The notes: generated by a model not told the origin, from the sequence alone. DNA of 64,000 bases from Megaleporinus macrocephalus (GCA_021613375.1 CM038718.1:41497057-41561056); one strand, 5' to 3'; numbered from the stretch's first letter, positions 45,552 to 58,040 are shown. Numbers and translations: made by a program.

Positions 45552-45955
45552 TGGAGAGATAGAGACATGAAGAGGGAGATAAGAGAGAGAGTGAGGAGAG
45601 GGAGAGAAGAGACGGGAGAAGGGAGAGGGAGAAGAGGAGAGAGGGGAGAGGGGAGAGAGAGAGATAGAGAGAGTTAGATGGAGAGAGAGAGTGTGAGAAG
45701 ATTGAGGGAGAGAGAGAGATGGGGGGGGGGGGGGTTGAAAAAAAAAGGAGAGATAGAGTGTGAGAGAGAGTGGAGGGAGAGAGAGAGAGAGAGAGAGAAA
45801 CCCGTGAGGGGAGAGAGATGAGAGAGAGTAGGGGAGGGAGAGGGATATGGAGAGGGTGAGAGGGGGAGAGAGAGAGGGAGAGGGAGAGAGAGAGAGAGAG
45901 AGTGTGAGGGATAGGAGAGAGGTGAGAGAGTGGGGAGAGAGAGAGTGAGGGCTCC
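45506..45955. repeat. GA-rich tract
   Basis: Irregular GA with GGGAGA and a G-run near 45722-45734. It faces the CT tract to its left across about 180 bp of unique DNA. A short CT stretch follows at 45996-46050 and a C14 run near 46065-46078. Confidence 0.93.
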
Positions 45956-46079
45956 GGCTCTCTGATCGTACGGCCTTCTCTAGAGTTCTTTCTCGCTCTC
46001 GATATTGCGCTCTCTCTAGCTTTCTCCTCTTTACTTTCTCTCTCTTTCCCCTTTAACCCCTCACACCCCCCCCCCCCCT

Positions 46080-46289
46080 CGCCCTCATCCTCCCACCATC
46101 CATCGTATCGTACCCTATCTTACTCCAGCCACCTTCCTCCTCCAACCCCTAGTAGACCGATAAATTAATACCTCAATACATGACAGACAAAAACCTAGCA
46201 ACCATATACACCAGTAGCCCCACCATCCCTCATAGACACAGTATTCTGCACTGTTGGTGTCCAGTGTGGTGACCCAGATCAATAACGAC
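46080..46289. other. Low-quality-looking single-copy stretch
   Basis: Nothing recognised. Confidence 0.3.
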
Positions 46290-46835
46290 CCAGACTTAAA
46301 TAATAAAGCCACATAAACAGATGAAGACTCTCCATACTGTAAGTGGAAGCTCCTGTATAAGGGACAGTGGAGCTGATACTGTGTACAGTAGAGTGGCGTC
46401 CTGTAAGGTCAGTGCGGCAGAAACAGTGGTACAGTGAGAGTAGGTCCAGTACAGGTCAGTAGGAGCTGATACAATGACAGAGAGGAATGTCCATGTATGG
46501 TCAGTGGAGCGTGGTTTGGAAGAATAAAAACAGTGGACAGTATGAGTGGTGAGGTCCTGTAGGTCAGTGTGATCATATACAGTGGAACAGTGACGTGAAG
46601 GTCCTGTATGGACCATGAGGAGCCTCTACAGTGGACAGAGAGTTGAGGTCCTGTATGGTCATAGGAGCTAAAACAGTGGGACAGTGAGTGGAGGTCCCAG
46701 GATGTAGTGGAGCTGATACAGTGTACAGAGAGTGGAGGTCCTGGCTGGTCAGTGTGAGCTGAAACAGTGGACAGTGAGTGGAGGTCCTTTATGGTCAGTG
46801 GAGTCATATAACAGTGTGAACATGAGTGTCGAAGG
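46290..46835 (+). mobile_element. Palindromic MITE (family P), copy d, indel-rich 45-bp array
   Basis: About 11 units of 'ggtcctgtatggtcagtgga' and 'gctgatacagtgg' with many small insertions and deletions. The entry text 'aataaagccacataaacaga', 'tgaagactctccatactgta' parallels the pre-array text of copies b and c with changes. The irregularity may be sequencing error or age. Confidence 0.75.
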
Positions 46836-46939
46836 AATGTATGTTAGTAATTTAAACTATATCTCCTGTTAAATACTTTACTTTTTATTTTACATTCTGT
46901 TTATATTTATTTTTGCCAAGCATTAAAATGGTCTGGAAG

Positions 46940-46941
<2 letters not shown>

Positions 46942-46985
<44 letters not shown>
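46942..46985. repeat. (ATT)n microsatellite
   Basis: About 14 trinucleotides. Confidence 0.96.
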
Positions 46986-46986
<1 letters not shown>

Positions 46987-47058
46987 GTTCTGCATAAGAT
47001 GCATGTAAGCACCCCATTTATTACGTAAGAGATGTACTGCTGAGATATAACTGAGATT

Positions 47059-47060
<2 letters not shown>

Positions 47061-47117
<57 letters not shown>

Positions 47118-47149
47118 TCATATATATTAAAAAACACAGACACACATAC

Positions 47150-47180
<31 letters not shown>

Positions 47181-47258
47181 ATACATAAGTGATGACAGGA
47201 TATAAAAATGAAACTGTGTGTATGTATGTTTTATGTGTTCTTATTCTCAGGATACACG

Positions 47259-47319
<61 letters not shown>
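47061..47319. repeat. CA, TA and TG microsatellites
   Basis: (CA)n 47061-47115, (TA)n 47150-47180 and (TG)n 47262-47319, separated by short AT-rich text. CA and TG blocks face each other and could pair. Confidence 0.95.
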
Positions 47320-47321
<2 letters not shown>

Positions 47322-47630
47322 GAATGAGAGCTCACAGGAAAAGAGCTGCTAAGCTGAATATGATCTTTATTATTTTCAGAAAGTCTGAGCTTGGCACACT
47401 CCCGCTCTCCGCGGACCGCCTGGCAAAACACTCACGGCCTCAGAGCTGGAAAAGGAAGCAGAGACACAGCAGACGTGTGTGTGTGTATATGTGTAGCTGT
47501 GCTGTGCTCACCATATGCTTTAGTCACTTTAGAGTGCACAAGAACACAAGTACACTATAAAAAAGTGATGTACTGAATTTGCTTACATTTGCCAAAAGTA
47601 TGTCAAATAAAATATAGTGTTAATGACGGA
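47320..47630. other. Short single-copy stretch
   Basis: Nothing recognised. Confidence 0.3.
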
Positions 47631-47634
47631 CACA

Positions 47635-47676
<42 letters not shown>

Positions 47677-48640
47677 CAGTACACACACACATACAGTACA
47701 CACACAAACGCATACACAATACATACACACATTCATACAGTACACACATACATACACACTGTACACATACATTCATACAGTACATACATACACACAGAAC
47801 ACATACATACTGTACACACACATAGTACACATACACAATACACACACATTCATACAGTACATACATACACACAGTACACATACAGACAGTACACACACAT
47901 ATTCTTACAGTACATACACACACACAGTACACATTCAGACAGTACACACACATATTCATACAGTACATACATACACACAGTACACATACACACTGTACAC
48001 ACACACAATACACACACATTCATACAGTACATACATACACACAGTTCACATACAGACAGTACACACACATAGTACACATACACAATACACACACATTCAT
48101 ACAGTACATACATACACACTGTACACATACACACAGTACACACACACAATACACACACATTCATACAGTACATACATACACACTGTACACACACATAGTA
48201 CACATACACACTACACACACATTCATACAGTACATACATACACACTGTACACATACACACAGCACACACACACACACACACAATACACACCCATTCATAC
48301 AGTACATACATACACACAGTACACATACACACTGTACACACACAAAGTACACATACACAATACACACACATTCATACAGTACATACATACACACAGTACA
48401 CATACAGACAGTACACACACATAGTACACATACACAATACACACACACATTCATACAGTACATACATACACACAGTGCACATACAGACAGTACACACACA
48501 TAGTACACATACACACTACACACACATTCATACAGTACATACATACACACTGTACACATACACACACACACACACAATACACACACATTCATACAGTACA
48601 AACATACACACTGTACACATACACACACACAGTACACACA
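47635..48640. repeat. ACAC/ACAT/AGTAC complex simple repeat
   Basis: (CA)n at 47635-47672, then irregular units of about 60 bp with 'acacattcatacagtacata' and 'catacacactgtacacatac'. Plus strand is G-poor. Minus-strand cysteine/valine/tyrosine-rich frames are artefacts. Confidence 0.93.
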
Positions 48641-48830
48641 TTTAAATTACTAATCAACACTCAATCAATTCAATATCAGTACCTGACCTCACTAACACTC
48701 AATCAAATCCTCACAGCAATGTTCAACATCATTACCCAACCTCACTAACTCCCAATCAAATCCTCACAGCAATGTTCCTTAATCTAGTATAAAGTCTTCC
48801 CAGAACAGAGGAAGCTGTTACTGAAGCACA
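48641..48830. repeat. Short degenerate tandem repeat
   Basis: About 2.5 units of roughly 63 bp: 'actcaatcaaatcctcacag', 'caatgttc' recurs at about 48696 and 48752. Confidence 0.6.
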
Positions 48831-48837
48831 AACTGCT

Positions 48838-49312
48838 CATCATTCTCAGCACTGCAGTGACACTGACATGGTGGTGGTGTGTTAGTAGTGTGTGTTGTGC
48901 TGGTGTGAGTGGATCAGACACAGCAGTGTCACTGCTGGGCTGAGAATTGCCCACCAACCAAAACTATCCAGACAGCAGTGTCTGGGTGGCGTCCTGTGTC
49001 CAGTGATGAAGAACTAGAGGAACACAAACTGTCTCTGACTTTACATCTACAAGGTGGACCAGCAAGTAGTAGGAGTGTCTAATAGAGTGGGCAGTGAGTG
49101 GACACAGTGTTTAAACACTCCAGCAGCAGCAGCACTGCTGTGTCTGATCCACTCACACCAGCACAACGTCAGTGTCACTACAATGCTGAGAATGACCCAC
49201 CTCACTAATAGTAGCTGCTCTGTGGTGGTCCTGTGGGGGTCCTGATCATTAAAGAACAGAGTAATAAAGTACACAGAGAAGTAGATGCACAACAGTCTGT
49301 AAGTGTATGTAT
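48838..49312 (+). mobile_element. Palindromic MITE (family P), copy e
   Basis: Left inner arm from 'cattctcagcactgcagtga', central loop 'ccaccaaccaaaactatcca', right inner arm 'ctccagcagcagcagcactg' to 'ggtcctgtgggggtcctgat', then 'attaaagaacagagtaataa' and one truncated unit ending in TGTATGTATATATAT. No tandem expansion here. Confidence 0.88.
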
Positions 49313-49432
49313 ATATATTTATGTATGTAGAGACTCTAAATACTCAGACCTGAAGAAGAAGAGAGTAGCTGTTGGACTTCCTCTCAGTCACATTAATCTA
49401 TACACACACACACAACAAAGTTCAAAACAAAG

Positions 49433-49476
49433 ACCCCCCCCCCCCCCCCACCCCCCCACCCCCCCACCACACACAC
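49433..49476. repeat. Poly-C and (CA)n
   Basis: Long C runs broken by single A, then CACACA. Confidence 0.9.
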
Positions 49477-49479
49477 ACA

Positions 49480-50030
49480 CCTCTTGCGTAACCAGCGTGG
49501 CAGCGCACCTTCAAATCATCGCTATGGGCCATAACCTTGAAAACTCCTGTTTAGAACATTTTCCACACTTTTTTATTGCTATTTATGTCGACAGCAGCTT
49601 GGCACCTTCGGATCGTTCAATCTATCACACGAGGCTTTTTCTTCCCCCTTCATAAGAAAGGCTTCAGCGGCTCCCAGAAACAAAAAGCAGCCGCTTTAAA
49701 CATGAATGCCACGGAGCTGCTTTTGAAGTCCAATCTCCGCTCCTTCACCCCCCCACCCAACCAGCAGCCCGCCTCTCCGTCAGCTTTAATTTTTAATGCT
49801 CGTTCCTGAACAGGTTTGTAATAAAGACTAGGTACAGTAAGTAGCATAAAATATTGATTTTGTACATTTCCTTATGAATTTTCATTCCCTGCCGTGATTA
49901 CATTTCTCATATTTTGCTGCAGAAGCGGTCGGCGGTGTTGTCGGCGCACGTCTCCGCTGCTCCGCTCTGGATTTTTGGGATATTAATCATGTAGCGCGGC
50001 CTGCGTGTGTGCATTTCATTAGGAGGAGGT
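49480..50030. other. Candidate conserved non-coding element
   Basis: 550 bp of non-repetitive, balanced sequence: 'cttttttattgctatttatg', 'tttaatttttaatgctcgtt', 'gattttgtacatttccttat' and 'gggatattaatcatgtagcg'. This is the longest such island in the window. Frames are short with no domains. Inference from appearance only. Confidence 0.35.
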
Positions 50031-50400
50031 ATCCGAGCAGGGGGATGTGGGAGGGTTGGAGGATGGAGCTTTTACACACGGCATCGCGCCGGACGGTCAG
50101 TGTGTACGATCAGCGTTCCACATACATGCACTCTGAACACTTCAGCATCGGCTGATACGCCTGTTCAACACAGCTGTGGTGGTGAATCAGCTTTCAGCCA
50201 CAGCAAGAAGAGTCTTTATAGAACATCAACTTAATAACCAGCAACATGAACATATATTTTAAGTTAAGCACATATGAAAAAATCTAATTGCTGTTGTTTT
50301 AGTACGTTGATCAAGTTAGCTAGCAATCAGTAAAATATCTGTGAGTCATGAAAGTGTTGGTAACTGATATAATAACTGGATATGACAAACTTAGGCTGGT
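50031..50400. other. Single-copy sequence
   Basis: Nothing recognised. Confidence 0.3.
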
Positions 50401-50404
50401 CGGC

Positions 50405-52245
50405 CAAATAACACAGCTAACCAACTAACACAGCTAACCAACTAACACAGCTAACCAACTAACACAGCTAACCACCTAACACAGCTAACAAACTAACACA
50501 GCTAACCAACTAACACAGCTAACCAACTAACACAGCTAACCAACTAACACAGCTAACAAACTAACACAGCTAACAAACTAACACAGCTAACCACCTAACA
50601 CAGCTAACAAACTAACACAGCTAACCAACTAACACAGCTAACAAACTAACACAGCTAACCAACTAACACAGCTAACAAACTAACACAGCTAACCAACTAA
50701 CACAGCTAACCACCTAACACAGCTAACCACCTAACACAGCTAACAAACTAACACAGCTAACAAACTAACACAGCTAACCAACTAACACAGCTAACAAACT
50801 AACACAGCTAACCACCTAACACAGCTAACCACCTAACACAGCTAACCACCTAACACAGCTAACCAACTAACACAGCTAACCAACTAACACAGCTAACAAA
50901 CTAACACAGCTAACCAACTAACACAGCTAACAAATTAACACAGCTAACAAACTAACACAGCTAACCAACTAACACAGCTAACCACCTAATACAGCTAACA
51001 AACTAACACAGCTAACAAACTAACACAGCTAACCACCTAATACAGCTAACAAACTAACACAGCTAACAAACTAACACAGCTAACCACCTAACACAGCTAA
51101 CCACCTAACACAGCTAACCACCTAATACAGCTAACAAACTAACACAGCTAACAAACTAACACAGCTAACCAACTAACACAGCTAACAAACTAACACAGCT
51201 AACAAACTAACACAGCTAACCAACTAACACAGCTAACCACCTAACACAGCTAACAAACTAACACAGCTAACAAACTAACACAGCTAACCAACTAACACAG
51301 CTAACCACCTAACACAGCTAACAAACTAACACAGCTAACCAACTAACACAGCTAACAAACTAATACAGCTAACCACCTAATACAGCTAACAAACTAACAC
51401 AGCTAACCACCTAACACAGCTAACCAACTAACACAGCTAACCAACTAACACAGCTAACCACCTAACACAGCTAACCACCTAACACAGCTAACCAACTAAC
51501 ACAGCTAACCACCTAACACAGCTAACAAACTAACACAGCTAACAAACTAACACAGCTAACCAACTAACACAGCTAACCACCTAACACAGCTAACCAACTA
51601 ACACAGCTAACAAACTAATACAGCTAACCACCTAATACAGCTAACAAACTAACACAGCTAACCACCTAACACAGCTAACCACCTAACACAGCTAACCACC
51701 TAACACAGCTAACCACCTAACACAGCTAACCACCTAACACAGCTAACCAACTAACACAGCTAACAAACTAACACAGCTAACCACCTAACACAGCTAACAA
51801 ACTAACACAGCTAACAAACTAACACAGCTAACCACCTAATACAGCTAACAAACTAACACAGCTAACCACCTAACACAGCTAACAAACTAACACAGCTAAC
51901 CAACTAACACAGCTAACAAACTAACACAGCTAACCACCTAACACAGCTAACAAACTAACACAGCTAACCACCTAACACAGCTAACCAACTAACACAGCTA
52001 ACCAACTAACACAGCTAACAAACTAACACAGCTAACCAACTAACACAGCTAACCAACTAACACAGCTAACCAACTAACACAGCTAACAAACTAACACAGC
52101 TAACCACCTAACACAGCTAACAAACTAACACAGCTAACCAACTAACACAGCTAACCAACTAACACAGCTAACCAACTAACACAGCTAACAAACTAACACA
52201 GCTAACCACCTAACACAGCTAACAAACTAACACAGCTAACCAACT
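50405..52245 (+). repeat. 17-bp minisatellite, about 108 copies
   Basis: The unit is acacagctaaccaacta, with variants aaccaccta, aacaaacta and aatacagc. Longer blocks of variants recur ('accacctaatacagctaaca' near 50981, 51030, 51118, 51373, 51627, 51832). Perfect 17-bp phase is kept throughout. No coding potential (TAA in every unit). Confidence 0.97.
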
Positions 52246-53470
52246 AACTATCCATCCATCCATTCATCCATCTATTCATTTATCCATCTAGCCAACAATC
52301 TATTCAATTGTTCATCCATCTATCCAACTATCCATCCATTCATCCATCTATCCAACTATCCATCCATTTGTCCATCTATCCAACTATCCATCCATTTATC
52401 CATCTATCCATCCATCTATCCAACTATCCATCCATTTGTCCATCTATCCAACTATCTATTCATTTATCCATCAATTTATCCATCTATCCAACTATCTGTC
52501 CATCCATTCATTTGTCTATTTATTTATCCATCTATCCAACTATCTGTCCATCCATTCATTTGTCTATTTATTTATCCATCTATCCAACCATCTATTCATT
52601 TATCCATCTATCCAACTATCCATCCATTTGTCCATCCATCTATTCATCCATTTGTCCATCTATCCAACTATCCATCCATTTATCCATCTATCCATCCATC
52701 TATCCAACTATCCATCCATTTGTCCATCTATCCAACTATCTATTCATTTATCCATCAATTTATCCATCTATCCAACTATCTGTCCATCCATTCATTTGTC
52801 TATTTATTTGTCTATCTATCCAACTATCTGTCCATCCATTCATTTGTCTATTTATTTATCCATCTATCCAACCATCTATTCATTTATCCATCTATCCAAC
52901 TATCCATCCATTTGTCCATCCATCTATTCATCCATTCATCCATCTATCCAACTATCTATTCATTTATCCATCTATCCAACTATCCGTCCATTTGTCCATC
53001 TATCCATCCATCCAACTATCTATTCATTTATCCCTCCATCTATCCATCCGTTTATGTAACTCTATCCATTTATCAATCTATCTAACTATTTGTCCCTTTA
53101 TCTATCTATCTAACTATCCATTCATTTATACAATTATCCAAGTGTCCATCCATTTATCCAACTATCTGTCTATTTATACAACTATCCGTCCACTTATCGA
53201 ACTGTTCCTTTATCCATGCATTTATCCCTCTATCCAACTATCCATCCATTTATCTATCTATGCAACTATCAGTCCATTTATCCATCTATCCATCCACAAT
53301 GTCCATTTATCCATCCATACATTTATCTAGGTATCCAACTATCCTTTCATCTATTCCATTATCCAACTTTCTATCCCTTTATCCAAATATTCTACTATCT
53401 ATGCAACAATCCATCCATGCATCCAACTATCCACCTATTTATCCATCTATCCATCTACCTACCTACCTAT
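52246..53470 (+). repeat. TCCA/TCTA tetranucleotide array, block 1
   Basis: Units such as 'ccatctatccaactatccat'. A block of about 290 bp ('tccatcaatttatccatcta', 'catttgtctatttattt') occurs twice (about 52460 and 52755). Directly follows the 17-bp array. I/H/S/Y/P-rich frames up to 340 codons are artefacts. Confidence 0.95.
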
Positions 53471-54334
53471 ATAGAAAAATGCTTTCAAATCAAATTTGCA
53501 ACTCAAGTAAGGTCATGTACCTTGAGACCCTCAGCTCTGTGGTTCTTAGAAAGAAGATTTAGGGTCACATCCAACTTTAAAACACACAAAGTTTAAAATC
53601 CTGCTTTGTGAGCGGTTCAAGTAGCTGGAGCGAACAGCACCCCGCAGAAAAACAAACTACCTCGTCACATAACTTGTTCACTCTTATATAAAAGTGGAGA
53701 GACAATCTAGTGCTTCTCTGGGCCTGGAAGTCCACTGGTCACGATGAGCTTCAAAACTGTTCAGAAGAAAACTTTCAGTTTTTAATGTTATTTTAAAACA
53801 CCTTGCTCTAAAAGACAATGACCCAAACTAATGGGTAAAGACATCTGGTTCCACTGACTTACATTAAAAATGAAGTAAGGTTTTTCCTTCTTCTCTAAAG
53901 GTATTGTTTTGGAGGTCCATGTTTTTAGGACAGTAGTGAAATACACCAACTACTACAGATCCTGAAGAGTCCAGCTTAGATATTTAGATTAAACTTACCG
54001 GAATCTTTGATAGTCCAAGACTTGAGGATGTTACATCCAGCATTGGCTTAGCAGGCCTTGTGGACAAACTCCATTTGTGGACTTGACTTCACTTGCGGGT
54101 TGAAGTGACGCAGAGAGTATTTTTTATTTGTCTATGAGGATAAAAACATTGTATCAGTTTAGTTTCTAATCACTTCATGTCAGTATTTATTCTAATCATT
54201 AATAATTCATCAGTTGCCGTTAGTGGACCATCTATGCAACCTGCAGTTGATTCATTGCTTAAAATGTTTGATCTTCTTTAAACATCTACACATTTTCTGC
54301 TTCAAGCTCTCACTCTTTCATAGATTATCATACA
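53471..54334. other. Single-copy sequence with a family B fragment
   Basis: 'catctggttccactgactta', 'cattaaaaatgaagtaaggt' at 53848-53887 matches family B. Nothing else recognised. Confidence 0.5.
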
Positions 54335-54420
54335 GGGTACAGCTCAGCACTGCCCCTAGTGTTTGGAGTATAGAACTACACCTTCAGTTCAGTGGTACTA
54401 ATCAGATTGTAAAAGAGAGC
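54335..54420 (+). repeat. Left bracket repeat of TCCA block 2
   Basis: 'tgtttggagtatagaactac' and 'tggtactaatcagattgt' recur at 55468-55530 on the other side of the array with small changes. Confidence 0.75.
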
Positions 54421-54423
54421 GCA

Positions 54424-55460
54424 ATCCACCTATCCATCCATTTATCCATCTGTCCATCCAACTATCAGTCCATTTATCCATCCCTCCATCTATCAGTCCA
54501 TTTATCCATCCATCCAATTATCTGTCCATTTATCCATCTATCTTTCCATTTATCCATCTTTCCAACTATCTGTCCATTTAGCTATCTATCCAACTATTAA
54601 TCAATTTATCCATCTATGCAACTATTCATCCATTTACCCATCTATCCAACTATCCATCCATTTATCCATCTATCCAACTATCCATCCATTTATCCAACTA
54701 TCCATTCATTTATCCATCTATCCATCCAACTATCAGTCCATTTAATCATCCATCCAATTATCTGCCCATTTATCCATATAGCCATCCAACTATCCATCCA
54801 TCATCCATCCAACTATCATCCATGTATCTATATATCCAACTATCCATCCGTCATCCATCCAACTATCCATCCATTTATCCATATATCCAACTATCCATCC
54901 ATTTATCCATCCAATCAATTATCTGTCCATTTATCCATCTATCCATCCAACTATCCATCCATTTATCCATATATCCAACTATACATCCATCATCCATCCA
55001 ACTATACATCCATTTATCCATCTATCCAACTATACATCCATTTATCCATCCATCCAACTATCCATCCATTTATCTATCTATCCATCTAATTATCCATCCA
55101 TCATCCATCCAACTATCATCCATTTATCCATATATCCAACTATCCATCCGTCATCCATCCAACTATCCATCCATTTATCCATATATCCAACTATCCATCC
55201 ATTTATCCATCCAATCAATTATCCGTCCATTTATCCATCTATCCATCCAACTATCCATCCATTTATCCATATATCCAACTATACATCCATAATCCATCCA
55301 ACTATCCATCCATTTATCCATCTATCCAACTATCCATCCATTTATCTATCTATCCATCTAATTATCCATCCATCATCCATCCAACTATCATCCATTTATC
55401 CATATATCTAACTATACATCCATCATCCATCCAACTATCCATCCATTTATCCATCTATCC
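54424..55460 (+). repeat. TCCA/TCTA tetranucleotide array, block 2
   Basis: Same type as block 1. A 300-bp unit repeats ('ccatccaatcaattatc' at about 54908 and 55208). Frames are artefacts. Confidence 0.95.
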
Positions 55461-55575
55461 TCTTGTGTTTGGAGTACAGAACTACACCTCCAGACATGCT
55501 CACCTAGTTTGATGGTACTAATCTGATTGTCACTCTGCCAATTACATCTAATTATTATTCCTCTAGAAAGAGAGT
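55461..55575 (+). repeat. Right bracket repeat of TCCA block 2
   Basis: Second copy of the flank at 54335-54420, with 20-25 bp extra ('acatgctcacctag'). Confidence 0.75.
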
Positions 55576-56138
55576 ACAATCTGTCTGGAAGCCCATACGT
55601 CATGCTGTTGGTCCACAAAGCTACAGAGAGATCTGAGCAGGACGAGTGCCAGTTGGGGAAGCCGATGGTAATCAATGAGAATTGATTTGGTACTAGTGGA
55701 GCGCTCTGCTGCGCCTAAAGCTGCTGAACTAGCCTTTATGAATATTAAACCTGGCTGGGGTCGGCAAAGCTGACCTGCAGCACACCCCCTGATAGACTTT
55801 GGTTAAATACACATATATACACGGTGTCCTTTCACTGGTAAAGTCTGCAAGACCCCTAGTCTTCACCAAATCATGGCCTTTTAAAAACTGTAACTTCCAA
55901 AGTCAGTATCATACACAGTGGTGGTGATGGAACCAGACGTCCACCTCTAAGATCTTGAAAATAGAACGAGTATTTTTTATATTTCCACTCTAGATTCTGT
56001 TCTCTTGACACCAGAGTACATTCCATAACACAAGCTGAACAAGCTATCTAGTAAACACACTCACCAAACTGTCCATTGTAAGATGTAATGATTTTTATCC
56101 TTGAAATTGGAATTATACTTTATATCTCTAATACAATA
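55576..56138. other. Mostly single-copy sequence with dispersed-repeat text
   Basis: 'cacagtggtggtgatggaac' at about 55915 belongs to the family at 3565. No gene. Confidence 0.4.
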
Positions 56139-57139
56139 ACTTTACAGGAGAAGGAAAAAACGTACTTCCATTCAATGTAAGTCAATGGAACCAGACGTCT
56201 TTCCACGTCATATACTGCATGGAATGTATCTCTTAACAAGGAACTTCTACGAAGCTTAAGCAGAGTTTTTGGAGGACCTTCCAGGCAGCGTCCATCATCA
56301 CAGGTTGGAATTACTTTTTGGATCAGCATCAAACTATCAATGAAAGTTGCTAATGCTCTTCATCATGTTGGTCACAATGATGTTCTACACATTCATGTGA
56401 AGTCTATGGGACCAGACGTCTTTCCAAATCATTTCTAGGCATTTCTTTTGGTCCGTTCATCATGAAGTGTAAGCAACTCCAACTAAAATCTCTAGATGTT
56501 GCTTGTGTGGAGACACATCCCATGCAGTATTTCACTGCTCTGGGAACTGCTCTCTATTGTTTGTCATTTTTGACCAAATTTGAAAAACCCAGTTGTCCTG
56601 TATGTATACCTCCTTATATTGTATGTTATATGAAGGACAACTTTATTTTTCAAATTTGATCAAAAATGACAAACGATGGAAAGCAGTTCCCAGAATAGTG
56701 ATATACCACATGGGATGTGTCTCCAAACAAGCAACTTCTACAAAGCTTATACTGAGTTTTTGGAGGCTCCATCATTACAGGTTGGTCCACTTCTAAGAGC
56801 TTGAAAGTTGAATGAGTATTTTTTATATTTCCACTCCTCTCTTAACATGCAGAGGACATTCCATAACACAAGCCAAACATGTAACTTTACAGGAGAAGGA
56901 AAAAACTTACTTCCCTTCAGTGTAAGTCTATGGAACCAGATGTCTTTCCAAATCATATACTGCATGCAATGCATATCCAAACAAGCAACTTCTACGAAGC
57001 TTAAGCAGAGTTTTTGGAGGACCTTCCAGATAGCATCCATCATCACAGATTGGAATTACTTTGTGTTGGATCAGCGTCAAACTATCAATGAAAGTTGCTG
57101 ATGCTCCTCATCATGTTGGTCACAACGATGTTCTACATT
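56139..57139 (+). repeat. Direct duplication (about 250 bp) within a dispersed-repeat cluster
   Basis: 56139-56392 and 56884-57139 align throughout: 'actttacaggagaaggaaaa', 'gtctttcca', 'catatactgcatg', 'agagtttttggaggaccttc' and 'atcaatgaaagttgct'. Offset about 745 bp. The text contains family B ends ('tcaatggaaccagacgtctt'). Confidence 0.85.
56498..56735. mobile_element. Hairpin MITE with 101-bp arms
   Basis: The arms 56498-56598 and 56635-56735 are reverse complements with scattered mismatches ('gagacacatcccatg' faces 'catgggatgtgtctc'; 'tttgtcatttttga' faces 'tcaaaaatgacaaa'), separated by a 36-bp loop. It sits between the two copies of the direct duplication. Confidence 0.85.
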
Positions 57140-57795
57140 AAAAATCCCACCAATACATTTTTCCAAATTTTTCAGGTTGGGTTTTGGGGTGAGATGGTTT
57201 AGATGTTGTTTACAGTGGTGGTGATGGGAACCAGGGGTCTCCATATCCTCAACACAAATATAGACATTGTATTTACTATCAAACCCACCAGTGAACCTAC
57301 ACATGTCTTCTGAGTGTTTATATGGATGTTGATGTTAAAATCTGGAAATTCTAAAAATAAAATGTTTCTATTTTAACCTCACAGCACCCTGCAGCATGTA
57401 TCCCTCCACCAGGAATGGACTTTAAGGCCCAAACCTTCCAAGAACTATCATAAACACCATCTCAGAGATCAGACAGTGTATTTATAACCATTAATAACTT
57501 TCTGTGCAGGAGCTTTTAGAGGTAGACGTCTGGTTCCATTCACCACCACTGTGTACAGCTAAGACTGTATCTAGAACAGAGCGTTTCACACAAGTACACA
57601 ATTTTTTAAGACTAGTGGAGTTCCCCTTCATGCAGCATAAGCCACTGGAATAATGTATGAATACAAATTTACACTGTAACATGAGACGGTGGTCCCTCCG
57701 TTGCTGATATGACAGTAAATATGATAATAAATAAATAAATAAACAATCTGAGGAGGACAACGTGTTTACACCTCAAAGTGACCTCTCTTTTAATC
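57140..57795. other. Dispersed-repeat and single-copy mix
   Basis: 57445-57560 is the plus-oriented partner of 3565-3665 ('acgtctggttccattcacca'). (AAAT)n-like text near 57725-57742. No gene. Confidence 0.5.
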
Positions 57796-57799
57796 CGAC

Positions 57800-57955
57800 A
57801 TGGTGTGTGTCGCACGCCCCCCCGCACAGACGCGCGGGTGTGAACTTGAAGGGGGCTCAAGGGTATATCGGAATAATGCAGCAGCTATTAAGGAATAAAT
57901 TGGCGCAGCGTTCGGGCTACACCTGCTAGAACTGCCGCTAATGTGTTCTGACGTG
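57800..57955. other. Candidate conserved non-coding element
   Basis: 'gggtatatcggaataatgca', 'gcagctattaaggaataaat' and 'ctagaactgccgctaatgtg': balanced, non-repetitive, next to G-runs. Inference only. Confidence 0.3.
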
Positions 57956-57968
57956 TGTCTGGCGTGTG

Positions 57969-58040
57969 GAGGGGGCCGGGGGGGGGGGTGGGGGGGGGGG
58001 CAGACGGAGGTGAAGAAGAGTTTAAAGGGGGGGCTGGTTG
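57969..58040 (+). repeat. G-run cluster
   Basis: Runs of 5, 11 and 11 G within 35 bp (57969-58001) and another near 58026. Strong G-quadruplex potential on plus. Confidence 0.85.

Noticed and set aside
52308..55292. Ile/His/Ser/Tyr/Pro-rich frames up to 340 codons
   Set aside because: TCCA/TCTA tetranucleotide translations.
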